In this document: positions 18,250 through 27,877 of the stretch, piece by piece
How positions within the stretch are numbered: position 1 is the stretch's first letter
Layout of the letters: each line of letters opens with the position of its first letter
NCBI GenBank assembly: GCA_039028635.1
Contig: JBCCHV010000039.1
Span: forward strand, 1-63,508
DNA: 63,508 nt
Source of the DNA: Acidobacteriota bacterium
Lineage (GTDB): Bacteria; Acidobacteriota; Thermoanaerobaculia; Multivoradales; JBCCEF01
Direction of reading: 5' to 3'
The notes under the pieces: generated by a model
What the model saw: only the letters and a program-made list of their open reading frames with translations
What the model was told of the DNA's origin: nothing
The model's database searches: none
Position numbers and translations under genes: made by a program

Positions 18250-18658
18250 GCCATTCTCCTGGGCGCCTCGAGGAGGCGACCGATGGACTTCTTCGGGGTT
18301 CCGGACGGGCACCCGGGGCGCCAGCCGGTCCTCACCGTGGTTTGTCGGGATTTCCGTTCAGATCCTCACCTGAAAACTTCGAACTCGATCTATTTTAACC
18401 GATTCTCTCGCCGGCTCCGAGAAGCGCATCGATCAGGCCATCGCCACCGCTCAATTCTTCTATTCCTATGAGCACAGAATTACCGCCTTTCTGTCCCCGT
18501 CCCTCAGCTGAAACGCATATACATGTTTGCGGTCCAACAACTCGAATCGCGGTTGCCTCCTCCCTCCCTCGAGTGACCTGAACGGTCGCCTGCAGGTCGT
18601 CGCTTCGATTCACTCACAGTGCGTTGCTCTTGGTCTTTCATGCCGAAGGAGACGATGA
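18250..18658. other. 409-base divergent intergenic region
   Basis: It lies between htpG and the rightward protease genes and contains an AT-rich patch at about 18380-18405 that may hold the htpG promoter. I see no gene, RNA or repeat in it. Confidence 0.4.
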
Positions 18659-19246
18659 ATGTTTGCTTTGAAGTTTCGTCCGCTACTCGTGTTCCTGAGC
18701 CTCTCCGCCGCCTGGGGAGCCGCACCTGCCGGGGCGGCCTTGGTTCAAAAGCTCAACCTCGATGAGATGTGCTCCAGTGCCGATCGGGTCTTTCGCGGTA
18801 CCGTCGTCGAAGCCCACCGTGGCAGCGCCGCCGTGGGCGGCGGCGAGATTCCGACGGTGACCTATCGCCTGCACGTCTCCGAGACCTTCAAGGGCTCCTT
18901 CGAGGCCGAGAACGGTCAGCTCTTCGCCGAGATCCGGATGGTGACCTCGGCCGCTACCAGCAACTCCCGGCGTCACTCCTTGCTCGACTTCCTGCCCCGT
19001 CTCGAGGTCGGCAGCGAGTACCTCCTGCTCACCACCCGTCCCAGCGCCTCCGGCCTCTCCACCACCGTCGGCCTCGGCCAGGGTTGCTTCTCGGTGACCG
19101 GTCCCGCCACCGGCGCCACCGCCCTCAACGAGGTCGGCAACGCCGGCCTCTTCGACCGCATGACCTCGCCTCCGGCCGGCTGGAGCGGCGGCCCGGTGTC
19201 CTACGACGAGCTGCGCCAGCGCATTCAGGGAGCGGTCTCGCCATGA
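18659..19246 (+). CDS. Secreted protein of unknown function, upstream of matrixin-type protease
   Basis: 195 residues, ATG after GAAGGAGACG. Signal peptide to about residue 27 (LLVFLSLSAAWGAAPAGAA). The rest has two cysteines (MCSSADRVFRGTVVEA and GLGQGCFSVTG) and a beta-rich middle, with YRLHVSETFKGSF typical of short extracellular beta domains. It overlaps the protease gene by four bases (ATGA), so the two are co-translated; an inhibitor, prodomain-like or carrier role is possible but unproven. Confidence 0.8.
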   Translation: MFALKFRPLLVFLSLSAAWGAAPAGAALVQKLNLDEMCSSADRVFRGTVVEAHRGSAAVGGGEIPTVTYRLHVSETFKGSFEAENGQLFAEIRMVTSAATSNSRRHSLLDFLPRLEVGSEYLLLTTRPSASGLSTTVGLGQGCFSVTGPATGATALNEVGNAGLFDRMTSPPAGWSGGPVSYDELRQRIQGAVSP

Positions 19247-21876
19247 GCCGTTCCAGCCGCGGCCTGACGATCCTCGCTCTCGGCACCCTTCTCGCCCTGC
19301 CGGCCTTCGCCGGCGGTCCGCTGGTCAACTGTCGTCCCGGCGAACCCCACCGCTGGCCCGACGGCGGCCGGGCCATTCCCTTCGACCTCGACCTCGGGCC
19401 CCTCGCCGGCCTGAGCAACGACGACGCCACCGACCTCTTTCTCACCGCCCAGCAGCGCTGGACCGATCTGCCCTCGGCGACCACCACCTTCGCCGCCCCC
19501 GGTCGCATGCCGGTCGACATCACCGTCGACAACTTCGCCCAGTTCTTGAACACGGCGGCGCCGGACGGCCTCAACCCGATCGCCTTCGACGACACCGGCG
19601 AAATCTTCGTCGAGCTGTTCGGAGAAAATTCTGGCATGTTCGGCTTCGCCGGGGCCGAGTGGCTGGATCCGCTGCGCTGCGAGATCGAAGAGGCCGCCTT
19701 GTTCCTCAACGGGCCGGCGCTGACCGACGCCACCGTCGCCCTCGACATCATGGTCCACGAGCTCGGGCACTTCCAGAACCTCGCCCACAGCAATGTCAAC
19801 GGCCAGCTCGTCTTCGGCGACACCAGCGGGCCGTTCCCCGACGACACTTTTCCGGTTCCTCCCCTCGGTGGCACCATCGAGACCATGTACCCGCTCTACT
19901 TCGGCCCCGTCGCCGGCACCTCGACACCCCACCGGGACGACATTGCGGCCCTCTCGACGCTCTATCCAGCGCCCGACTTCAGCGCCACCACGGGCACCAT
20001 TGGTGGCACCATCTTGGGCCCCAACGGCACCACCCCGCTGACCGGCGTCAACGTCATCGCCCGCAACCTGGCAGATCCCTTCCTCGATGCCGTGTCGGCC
20101 ATCTCGAGCGCCACCACCGACGACTTCGCCCCGGCGGACCCCTTCGTCGGCAGCTACACCCTCGCCGGTCTCACCGCCGGGGCCGATTACGCGGTGTTCA
20201 CGGACGGCCTGATCGCCGGCACCTTCAGCACGCCGCCGTTCAATCCCCTGCCCGGCCCGGAGGAGTTCTACAACGGCAGCGACGAGTCGACCGATGGCGA
20301 CCTCGACGCGCCCCTCGATCGAGTCGCCCTGACGCCCCTCGCCGGTCAACCCATCAGCGGCATCGACATCGCCTTCAATGCCGGCCCCGAGGGCCCGGTG
20401 ACGCTGTCCAACGACCAGGCACTGCAGATCTTCTTGCCCTTTACGGTGCCTTTCTGCGGCCGGCGATACGACAGCTTGTGGATCAATGCCAATGGCTCGC
20501 TGACCTTCGAGGCCGGCGATACGGACCGTTCGCCGACCCCGCGCGAGCTGCTCTCCGGCCCGCCGAGGATCGCGCCCCTATGGAGTGATCTCGATCCCTC
20601 GGCCGGCGGCGAGATCGCCTTCGAGGTCGATCCCTACGGCCTCGCCGTGCGCTTCTCGCAGGTGCCCCGGTCCGACGCCGAAGAAGACGGCGGCGGCAAC
20701 AGCTTCGAGGTCTTCGTGGACCGCTTTTTCGGCTTCGTGCGCATCGACTACGGCGACCTCGACGTCACCGGCGGCATCGCCGGCCTGTCCTGCGGCGGCG
20801 ACCAGACCTCCGGCTTCGAGCGCGAGACAGACCTGCGGCGCCACGGCGGCCTCAACCTCAATCACCTGCGCCAGGAGGCCGCCGACTTCGAGAGCTTCGA
20901 GGCCGGCGACAACGACCTTGCCGGCAGCCGGTTGAAGTTCCTGCCGCGCTTCCTGCGCCCGCGGGACGCCTTCGAGCCGAACGATCGCTTCGACCGGGCG
21001 GTTTGGATCGCGCCGCCCTTTTCCACCGACCAGCACCTGTCCGAGATTTCCCCGGCCGGCGACGACGTCGACTTTTTCCGCTTCAGGGCTCGCGCCGGTG
21101 AGACCGTCGCCATCGAAGTGGTGCGCAGCAATGTCGACACCCTGATCGGGGTTTTCGACGGCATCAGCGGTGAACTCCTGATGAGCGACGAAGACGGCGG
21201 CAACGGCGACCTGTCGCGTCTGTTGTTCTCCCTCGACAGCGACCGCGAGCTGGTGCTCGCCGTCACCTGCGCCGACGACATCGATTTCTCCGGCGATGGC
21301 CGCGAGGGCGGGCGCTACACCCTCCTCGTCAACAGCTATCGCGGCGAGCTCGTCGCCGCCGGCGACGACACCTCGGCAGAGGTCGAGCTGGCGACCTTCG
21401 AGTTTCCCTTCGCCGGTCGCCTCTGGGATCGCGTGTTCGTCAACTCGAACGGCAACCTGACCTTCGGCGAAGGTAGCTCGCGGCGCTCCGAGGCGGTCGA
21501 CCAGCTACTCGCGGGACCACCCCGCATCGCGGTGCTCTGGGACGACCTCGATGCCAGCCGCGGCATGGTCCTCGCTGAGCGCAACAACCGCTCCCTGGCG
21601 ATTCACTTCCTCAGCGTGCCGGAGTTCGGATCGCGCAATCCCAACTACTTCACGGTCCGCCTGAAGCGCAGCGGCCGCATCGACATGACCTGGGACGCCA
21701 CCGCCCGACGGGATGCCCTGGTCGGGGTTTCGCCCGGTGAGGGCGCCAGCGATCCCGGCGCGACCGATCTTTCGCGGCGCTTCGTCCACCGCGGCGAGAC
21801 CGTCTACGAGGTCTTCCCCTTGAGCGGCGGTGAGGACTTCGACCTCTTCTACCGCACCCGGCGCTTCAAGCCCTGA
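19243..21876 (+). CDS. Secreted matrixin-like zinc metalloprotease with PPC and repeated beta domains
   Basis: 877 residues from the ATG at 19243. Signal peptide to about residue 24. The catalytic domain (to about 245) has HELGHFQNLAH, the metzincin HExxHxxGxxH with Asn for Gly, and IETMYPLYFG as Met-turn candidate. A carboxypeptidase-regulatory-like beta domain follows (TIGGTILGPNGTTPLTGVNV). Then a nidogen-like or similar globular domain (LWINANGSLTFE), a bacterial pre-peptidase C-terminal domain (VDFFRFRARAGETVAIEVV) and a second copy of the globular domain (VFVNSNGNLTFGEGSSRR). Probably an extracellular protein-degrading enzyme. Confidence 0.9.
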   Translation: MSRSSRGLTILALGTLLALPAFAGGPLVNCRPGEPHRWPDGGRAIPFDLDLGPLAGLSNDDATDLFLTAQQRWTDLPSATTTFAAPGRMPVDITVDNFAQFLNTAAPDGLNPIAFDDTGEIFVELFGENSGMFGFAGAEWLDPLRCEIEEAALFLNGPALTDATVALDIMVHELGHFQNLAHSNVNGQLVFGDTSGPFPDDTFPVPPLGGTIETMYPLYFGPVAGTSTPHRDDIAALSTLYPAPDFSATTGTIGGTILGPNGTTPLTGVNVIARNLADPFLDAVSAISSATTDDFAPADPFVGSYTLAGLTAGADYAVFTDGLIAGTFSTPPFNPLPGPEEFYNGSDESTDGDLDAPLDRVALTPLAGQPISGIDIAFNAGPEGPVTLSNDQALQIFLPFTVPFCGRRYDSLWINANGSLTFEAGDTDRSPTPRELLSGPPRIAPLWSDLDPSAGGEIAFEVDPYGLAVRFSQVPRSDAEEDGGGNSFEVFVDRFFGFVRIDYGDLDVTGGIAGLSCGGDQTSGFERETDLRRHGGLNLNHLRQEAADFESFEAGDNDLAGSRLKFLPRFLRPRDAFEPNDRFDRAVWIAPPFSTDQHLSEISPAGDDVDFFRFRARAGETVAIEVVRSNVDTLIGVFDGISGELLMSDEDGGNGDLSRLLFSLDSDRELVLAVTCADDIDFSGDGREGGRYTLLVNSYRGELVAAGDDTSAEVELATFEFPFAGRLWDRVFVNSNGNLTFGEGSSRRSEAVDQLLAGPPRIAVLWDDLDASRGMVLAERNNRSLAIHFLSVPEFGSRNPNYFTVRLKRSGRIDMTWDATARRDALVGVSPGEGASDPGATDLSRRFVHRGETVYEVFPLSGGEDFDLFYRTRRFKP

Positions 21877-21950
21877 AGCGCCGGCGATCGCTCCCCGGGG
21901 TGGCGATGCCCGCCCCGGGAGGGCCGCCCCCGCGAGGTAACATCGGTGCC

Positions 21951-23369
21951 ATGCGCGTCACCAGCCTCTTTCTCGGCCTCGCCCTCGCCGTGCCCGCCCT
22001 GGCGGACTTCGACCAGCACTTCACGGAGCGCACCCTGCGCTTCGACTATCACCACGCGGGCACCGCCGGCGAGGAGCACATCGCCCTCGATACCCTGCGC
22101 CTCGAAGGCCCCTGGCCGGGGAGTCGCACTCGCTTGATCGACGACACCAACCTCGGCAAGTACCTGTTCGAGGTGGTCGACCCGACCACCCACCGGGTCC
22201 TCTATTCGCGCGGCTTCGCCAGCATCTACGGGGAATGGGAGACCACCGCCGAAGCGCGCAGCCATTGGCGCACCTTCCACGAGAGCCAGCGCTTTCCGGA
22301 GCCTCGCCGGCCCGCCCAGCTAGTGCTCAAAAAGCGCGCCGCCGACGGCGCCTTTCGCGAGATCTTCAGTCGCCGCATCGATCCCGCCGGCCGCTTCGTC
22401 GACCGCTCGCCCCTGGCCCCCGCCGGCAAGCCCTGGGTGGTGTTCGAAAACGGACCCGCCGCCACCAAGGTGGACCTGCTGATCCTCGGCGACGGTTACC
22501 AGGCGGGCGAGCTCGAGAAATTCCGTCGCGACGTCGAGCGTCTCACCGCCTACCTGTTCGAAACCGAGCCCTTCTCCCACCACCGCAGCGACTTCAACGT
22601 TCGCGCCATCGACGTCGCGTCCCATGACTCGGGCATCGCCGATCCCCGTGAGCCCGGCCACCAGGGCTGGCGCAATACTCCTCTCGGCCTGTCCTACAAC
22701 GCCTTCGACTCCGAGCGCTATGTGCTCACCTACGCCAACCGCGAGCTGCGCGAGATCGCCGCCCTGGCGCCCTATGACGCCCTCATCTTGCTCGCCAACA
22801 ACCGCAAGTACGGCGGCGGCGGAATCTACAACCTGTGGACCACGGCGGCCGCCGGCAGCAATCAGGCGCCCTACCTGGTGGTGCACGAGTTCGGCCACTC
22901 CTTCGCCGGCCTGGGGGACGAGTACTACACCTCGCAGGTGTCCTACGAAGACTCGATCAGCGGCTCCGCCGAGCCCTGGGAGCCCAACATCACCGCGCTG
23001 CTCGATCCGGACGACCTGAAGTGGAAGGATCTCGCCACGCCGGACGTTCCGTTGCCGACGCCCTGGAATCAGGAGCGCTATGACGAGGCCTCCCTCGAGT
23101 ACCAGGCCAAACGTCAGGCGCTGCGCGCCGCCGGCGCCGGCGAGGAGCAGATGGAAGCGCTCTTCGCCGAGGTCAAGGCGGTCACCGCGCCGCTGTTGCA
23201 GAGTGAATCCCACTACGGGGCCGTCGGCGCCTTCGAGGGTGCCGGCTACCAGGCGAAGGGCCTCTACCGACCGGCCGCCGACTGCATCATGTTCACGCGC
23301 AACCCGCGCGGCTTCTGCCCGGTGTGCTCGAGCGCCATCGAAAAGGTGATCGCCCTCTACGCCGAGTAG
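21951..23369 (+). CDS. Peptidase M64 (IgA-peptidase family) secreted metalloprotease
   Basis: 472 residues from the ATG at 21951; signal peptide to about residue 16 (FLGLALAVPALA). An N-terminal M64 domain (ERTLRFDYHHAGTAGEEHIA) precedes the catalytic domain with VDLLILGDGYQAGE and the zinc site VVHEFGHSFAGLGDEYY. The C-terminal ADCIMFTRN with FCPVCSSAIE is the usual M64 ending. Length is typical. It lies 74 bases after the matrixin-like gene. Confidence 0.92.
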   Translation: MRVTSLFLGLALAVPALADFDQHFTERTLRFDYHHAGTAGEEHIALDTLRLEGPWPGSRTRLIDDTNLGKYLFEVVDPTTHRVLYSRGFASIYGEWETTAEARSHWRTFHESQRFPEPRRPAQLVLKKRAADGAFREIFSRRIDPAGRFVDRSPLAPAGKPWVVFENGPAATKVDLLILGDGYQAGELEKFRRDVERLTAYLFETEPFSHHRSDFNVRAIDVASHDSGIADPREPGHQGWRNTPLGLSYNAFDSERYVLTYANRELREIAALAPYDALILLANNRKYGGGGIYNLWTTAAAGSNQAPYLVVHEFGHSFAGLGDEYYTSQVSYEDSISGSAEPWEPNITALLDPDDLKWKDLATPDVPLPTPWNQERYDEASLEYQAKRQALRAAGAGEEQMEALFAEVKAVTAPLLQSESHYGAVGAFEGAGYQAKGLYRPAADCIMFTRNPRGFCPVCSSAIEKVIALYAE

Positions 23370-23396
23370 CGGATCGGGTCAGTTCCAGGGAGCGCG

Positions 23397-23429
23397 GTTA
23401 CCGCCTTACTCACGCCGCCCTGCGGTAAC
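23397..23429 (+). promoter_or_regulatory. Inverted repeat directly before the VRR-NUC start codon
   Basis: GTTACCGC (23397-23404) and GCGGTAAC (23422-23429) are perfect complements separated by 17 bases; the second arm touches the ATG at 23430. It could be an operator, a translation-controlling hairpin, or it may contain a -10-like TAACAT. Confidence 0.4.
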
Positions 23430-25175
23430 ATGGCGGCAATGGAACCTGCTCCCCAGCGCCCTCTCCCGGAGGGCTACTACGTCGCCAACTTCATCACCCT
23501 GCTCGACCAAGTCGAGCAGCGCTATGGCGACCTGCTGACCGCCGAGGAACACTCCCTACGCGAGCGCTTCCTCGGCCTGTCCGAGGGCGCCCAGCGGCTC
23601 TATGTGCGGTTGGCCTCGCGCCGCGGACCGGTGTTCCGGCGCGATCGGCTGGCCTATCCGGAAATCCCTCGCCTCGACGCCGCCCTCGAAGACCTCGAGG
23701 CGGCACACCTCGGCGACCGCGGCGACCCGGATGACTTCGCCCCTCGGATCGGTCTCCTCCTCAAGGCCGAGCTCACCGACCTCGCCCGCCAGCTCCTGCC
23801 GCACCAGCGCGTCTCCGGCGAAAGCAAGGCCGATCTGCGCCAGCGCCTGCTGGACGAGGCATCGCCCGCATCCCTGAGTCTGGTCCTCGGCGACTTCGAA
23901 GTGGTTCGACCCCTCGATCTCGAGCTGGTCGACCTCTACCAGCTCCTGTTCTTCGGCAATTTCGGTCAAAACCTCACCGAGTTCGTTCTGCGCGATCTCG
24001 GCGTGGTGACCTTCGAAAGCTACTCTCTGGATCCGGACCTGCGCCGATTTCCGGATCGCGTCGCTCTCGACGACACCCTCGAGCTGCACACTATCCGGCA
24101 ACATCTCGCGGAGCTCCTGGAGGCCGGCGATGTCGACGCCGTCGAGGCCGTCGGGCGCTCGGTGCTGGCTCGCTGCGACCCATGGCATCAACTCTGTCAA
24201 CGCCCCCTCGACAGTCTCCTGCTGGCCGCTGGGCGAGCTCTCGAACGGGCCTCCCGATGCCATGCCGCCCTCGCCCTCTTCGAGCCGGTGAAGCGCCCGC
24301 CGGGCCGCGAACGGCGAGCCCGTCTGCACCACCGCTTGGGTCGAGACGACGAGGCCCTCGCCCTCTGCACCGCCATGACCGCCGAGCCGCGGGACGAGAC
24401 CGAAATCGCTTTCGCCGACCGCTTCGCGCACCTGGTGCTGCGGCGCCAGGGGAAGGCGGAGCCCCGGCCACGGCCGCGCCGGTGCAGCCAGGATCTCGCC
24501 CTGCCCTGCGGCGAACCGGACGACGGAGCCATCGAGGAGCGCGTTCTGGCGCACTTTGCGAACCACGGACGCCAGGGATTCTTCGCCGAGAATTGGCTCT
24601 GGCGCAGCCTCTACGGACTGGCCTTCTGGGACATCGTCTTCGCCCCCGTCGCCGGCGCCTTCGAGCACCCCTTCCAGTACGGCCCTCTCGACCTGACGAG
24701 GCCGGACTTCCGGCCCCCACGAGAAGGCTTGATCGAGGCCCGCCTGGACCATCTTCGTCATCACCGAGAAATCGGCAGCCTGAGCCGCGAGCTGCTCGCC
24801 ACCTATGAGCGCAAGCGCGGCTTGGCCAACCGGCTGGTGCCCTGGAACGAGGAGCTGAAGTCGGCCCTCGAGCTCGCCCTCGGGCGCCTCCACGGCCCCC
24901 AGCTCGCCGCCGTCTGCGACCGACTCAGCGGCGGCCTGCGGCGCTACGGCCGCGGACTTCCGGACCTCTTCGTGACCGCCGCCGATCCTGACGACCTCGG
25001 CTTCACCCTCTACGAGGTCAAAGGCCCCGGCGACACGCTGCGTCCGGAACAGGGCCGGTGGATCGATTTCCTCAACCGGAACCGACTGCCGACAAAGCTC
25101 TTACGGGTCACCTGGAGGAGCGATGCCGCATGCTACGATCGAGTCGATGGCGAATCCCCTTCGCCACCGCCTTGA
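23430..25175 (+). CDS. VRR-NUC domain protein, FAN1-like nuclease
   Basis: 581 residues. N-terminus YYVANFITLLDQVEQRYGDL and a winged-helix-like GAQRLYVRLASRRGPVFRR match bacterial FAN1 homologues. The C-terminal VRR-NUC nuclease core shows GLPDLFV, then the catalytic E-x-K (YEVKGPGDTLRPEQGRWIDF). Middle region is helical (TPR-like). The family cleaves 5' flaps and acts in interstrand-crosslink repair in eukaryotes; the bacterial role is less clear. ATGs at 23430 and 23439 are both possible starts. Confidence 0.9.
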   Translation: MAAMEPAPQRPLPEGYYVANFITLLDQVEQRYGDLLTAEEHSLRERFLGLSEGAQRLYVRLASRRGPVFRRDRLAYPEIPRLDAALEDLEAAHLGDRGDPDDFAPRIGLLLKAELTDLARQLLPHQRVSGESKADLRQRLLDEASPASLSLVLGDFEVVRPLDLELVDLYQLLFFGNFGQNLTEFVLRDLGVVTFESYSLDPDLRRFPDRVALDDTLELHTIRQHLAELLEAGDVDAVEAVGRSVLARCDPWHQLCQRPLDSLLLAAGRALERASRCHAALALFEPVKRPPGRERRARLHHRLGRDDEALALCTAMTAEPRDETEIAFADRFAHLVLRRQGKAEPRPRPRRCSQDLALPCGEPDDGAIEERVLAHFANHGRQGFFAENWLWRSLYGLAFWDIVFAPVAGAFEHPFQYGPLDLTRPDFRPPREGLIEARLDHLRHHREIGSLSRELLATYERKRGLANRLVPWNEELKSALELALGRLHGPQLAAVCDRLSGGLRRYGRGLPDLFVTAADPDDLGFTLYEVKGPGDTLRPEQGRWIDFLNRNRLPTKLLRVTWRSDAACYDRVDGESPSPPP

Positions 25176-25179
25176 GGCC

Positions 25180-26493
25180 ATGACCGAGTCCCCCGCACGC
25201 CAGCGCATCGCCAGCCCCGATCTCCTGTGGCTGCAGGACTCGCCCCACAACCTGATGAACATCGTGGGGATCCACACCCTCGATCGCATCGACGCCCCGA
25301 CCCTCCGCGAGCTGTGGACCGAGCGCGTGCTCGGTCTCGACCAGGGCCGGCGCTACCCACGCTTCACCCAACGAGTGGTCGAAGACCGCGGGCGCTCCTA
25401 CTGGCAGCGAGACGACGCCTTCGCCGTCGAGCGGCACATTTTCGAGGTTCCGGAGGAGGGTCCCTGGAGCGATCAGCGCCTGAAATCGTTCCTCGGCCAC
25501 CTCGCCGCCGATCCCCTGCCCCGAGACCGCCCTCTCTGGCAGCTAGTGATCATTCCCGAGCTCGACAACGGCCGCAGCGCCGTCATCACCCGCATCCACC
25601 ACTGCATGGGCGATGGTATGGCGCTGATCCCGATCTTGTTCTCGCTTCAGGATCCCCTCGAGCCGGCGGCGCCGAAGCGCCGCGACGACCCCACCGGCAA
25701 GGTGGCGAAGCCGCGGGCGAGCAAGGCGACCCTCGCCCTCAAGGCCCCTCTCCTGGGCCCGCTGGTGATGCTACGCAAGATGATCGCGCGCGCCGACCGC
25801 AGCATTCTCCACGGCCCTCAGCCGAGCGGCGAGAAGCGCGTCGCCTGGTCCGAGCCGATCCCCTTGACCGCCATCAAGGAGCTCAAGAATGCCTACGGCG
25901 CCACCGTCAATGACGTCCTGATGGCGGCCATCGCCGGCGCCTTCCGGCGCTATGTCGAAACTGCCTCGGGCGAGCCCGTCGCCAGCCTGCGGGCCTCGGT
26001 ACCGGTCAACATTCGCGCCGCCGGAACGACACCCAAAATGGAGAATCGCTTCGCCACCGTGCTGCTTGAGCTTCCCGCCGGAATCGCCCACGGCGGTGAG
26101 CGCGTCGCCGAGGTCAAGCGCCGGATGGACGCCCTCAAGCGCTCCGTCGAGCCGCTGGTGATGTTCGGAGCGGTGAGTGTCGTCCTCAAGACCCTGCCGA
26201 AGGCCGCCAGCCGAGCCGTGGCCGACTTCTTCGCCAACAAGTGCACCTGCGTGTTGACCAACGTTCCCGGGCCCCAGGAACCCGTGGCGATGGCCGATCG
26301 GCGAATTCACGAAATGATGTTCTGGGTCCCGCAGCGCGCCAAGATCGGCATCGGCGTGTCGATCCTGAGCTTCGCCGGCGCCGTCCGCCTGGGGGTGATC
26401 AGCGATGTCGAGCTGCTCCCCGAGCCCCACGCCCTGGTGGACGCTTTCGGGGCCGAGTTGGCGGACCTCGAGGCCGGCCGGCCGAGCCCCTGA
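25180..26493 (+). CDS. Wax ester synthase / diacylglycerol acyltransferase family (WS/DGAT)
   Basis: 437 residues from the ATG at 25180; an ATG at 25147 overlapping the previous gene is also possible. The active-site motif HHCMGDGMAL (HHxxxDG) is intact, preceded by PRDRPLWQLVIIPEL. The C-terminal SVPVNIR-like segment (RASVPVNIRAAGTTPKMENR) and TNVPGPQEPV are diagnostic. It esterifies acyl-CoA to fatty alcohol or diacylglycerol, making storage lipids. Confidence 0.93.
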   Translation: MTESPARQRIASPDLLWLQDSPHNLMNIVGIHTLDRIDAPTLRELWTERVLGLDQGRRYPRFTQRVVEDRGRSYWQRDDAFAVERHIFEVPEEGPWSDQRLKSFLGHLAADPLPRDRPLWQLVIIPELDNGRSAVITRIHHCMGDGMALIPILFSLQDPLEPAAPKRRDDPTGKVAKPRASKATLALKAPLLGPLVMLRKMIARADRSILHGPQPSGEKRVAWSEPIPLTAIKELKNAYGATVNDVLMAAIAGAFRRYVETASGEPVASLRASVPVNIRAAGTTPKMENRFATVLLELPAGIAHGGERVAEVKRRMDALKRSVEPLVMFGAVSVVLKTLPKAASRAVADFFANKCTCVLTNVPGPQEPVAMADRRIHEMMFWVPQRAKIGIGVSILSFAGAVRLGVISDVELLPEPHALVDAFGAELADLEAGRPSP

Positions 26494-26598
26494 CCGGGCC
26501 GCTCCAAGTCGCAAATCCCACCGTCGCCCCGGACCGTAGAGAGAGCGACGGCGGGAGCCACCTCCGCCGCTCTTCGAAAACCCTCGGGAGGAAAGACC

Positions 26599-27609
26599 TT
26601 GAAGACGCGTTCCTGGATCGTCCTCGTCGCTATCGTCAGCCTGCTCGGCGGCTCCGCCTTGGCGGCGGCCGACCGCAAGCTGCCGGAGCCTCACCCGGAC
26701 CTGCCGAAGGAGTTCAAACAGCTCCTACCGCGCGGCGGCATCCCCTCCGTCGACAACCCTCAGTTCGTCAACGCCGCAGAGGCCGAGATCGCCGACGATG
26801 CCTGGGTACTGGGCGTCGCCCTCGACGGCGAGGCGCGGGCTTACAGCCTCAACCTGCTGAATCGCCACGAGATCGTCAACGACCGGATCGGAGAGCGGCT
26901 GTTCGCCGCCGTGTGGTGACCGCTCGCCAACACGGCCGTCGTGTACGGCCGCAGCTACCAGGGCAAAGAGCTCAACTTCGAGCCCTCCGGAGGTCTTCTC
27001 CACGCCTCCCTGGTGATGCAGGACAAGGAGACCAGCTCCTACTGGGCGATCATGACCGGCGACTCCCTCGCCGGCCCATTCCAGGGCACCGCCCTCGACG
27101 AGCTGCCGCTCGGTGAGAAGGCGACCTGGGCAGACTGGAAGGCGCGCTACCCGCACACCACCGTGCTGTCGGTGGAGGGCGAAGAGCACGTTCAAAACAA
27201 TCCCTACGACAACTACTTCGCCTCCGAGAAGGGCTTCCGCGGCAGCACCGCTGAGGACGACCGGCTACCGACCAAGGAGCCGATCTTCGCCTTCTTCCAT
27301 GACGACAAGCCGCGCGCCATCGTGCTCGCCGGCGTCGCCGGCGGCGCCATCGTCCGACTGGGCGAGCGCGACCTCTTCCTGCATCGCCCGGCCGGCGCTC
27401 CGCTCTTCCGCTCCACCGCCGCCCACCTCGGCGACCGCGGCAGCTTCAGCCAACGCGACGGCGCCTGGCACCACGGCGATCAAGCCTTCGACCCGGCGAG
27501 CGGCAGGTTCTCGGGCGAGGTCGAACGCCTCGAAGGATTCGACACCTTCTGGTTCAACTTCTCGGAGACCCATCCGAAAGTGAAGATCCTGCGGCCGGAA
27601 AAGGGCTGA
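26599..27609 (+). CDS. DUF3179 selenoprotein (in-frame TGA read as selenocysteine)
   Basis: TTG start after GGGAGGAAAGACC; signal peptide to about residue 24. The frame runs 26599-27609 with one TGA at 26917, codon 107. The DUF3179 homology is continuous across it: GEARAYSLNLLNRHEIVND before and NTAVVYGRSYQGKELNFE with DKETSSYW after. Family members I know have TYCPLC here; this protein has AVW-(TGA)-PLA, so TGA replaces the first Cys. A hairpin 14 bases after the TGA fits a bacterial SECIS. The downstream half keeps full coding character for 230 codons with no other lesion, which argues against a pseudogene. Function of DUF3179 is unknown; an exported redox role is likely. Confidence 0.85.
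26917..26951 (+). promoter_or_regulatory. Bacterial SECIS-like element (TGA plus hairpin)
   Basis: TGA at 26917-26919. The stem CGGCCGT (26933-26939) pairs perfectly with ACGGCCG (26945-26951), leaving loop CGTGT (26940-26944). The loop begins 21 bases after the TGA and has G at its second position, matching the known bacterial SECIS rules (short apical loop 16-37 bases after UGA with a G among its first two bases). Confidence 0.75.
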
Positions 27610-27877
27610 TCGGCAACGCCCGGGCTTCCGTGAGGGGCCCGGGCGAGAAAGCCGGTTCCTACGCCCAGGGCTTCCGCGCCCCGGTGACCTTCGACGAAGA
27701 TCTCCACATCGAGCTCGCCGGTGGCGAAGCCCCCGAGGCCTCCCGCCGAGGGGAACCCATCCGCCCGGCGATAGGCGGAGACCTTCCGACCGTCGATGCG
27801 ACAGATCTCGAAGTCGCACCTGGAGGCGAGCAGGGGATTCTAGGGGCGCAACCGGCTAGCGGGTGACCTGCCTCGGC
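27610..27877. other. 268-base gap between convergent genes
   Basis: Both strands are open and coding-like here: a plus frame at 27630-27866, and a minus frame reading CDFEICRIDGRKVSAYRRAD that is preceded by a stop and lacks a good start. I cannot decide between a short real gene, a gene remnant, and chance. Confidence 0.4.

Noticed and set aside
18250-18658. CIRCE or heat-shock operator before htpG
   Set aside because: No TTAGCACTC-type inverted repeat could be found.
26599-27609. Treating the DUF3179 locus as two genes or a pseudogene
   Set aside because: The TGA falls exactly on a conserved Cys position, the second half lacks its own start and ribosome site, and a SECIS-like hairpin follows.
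27630-27866. Short plus-strand gene after the DUF3179 gene
   Set aside because: No ribosome-binding site and the opposite strand is equally open; left as undecided intergenic DNA.
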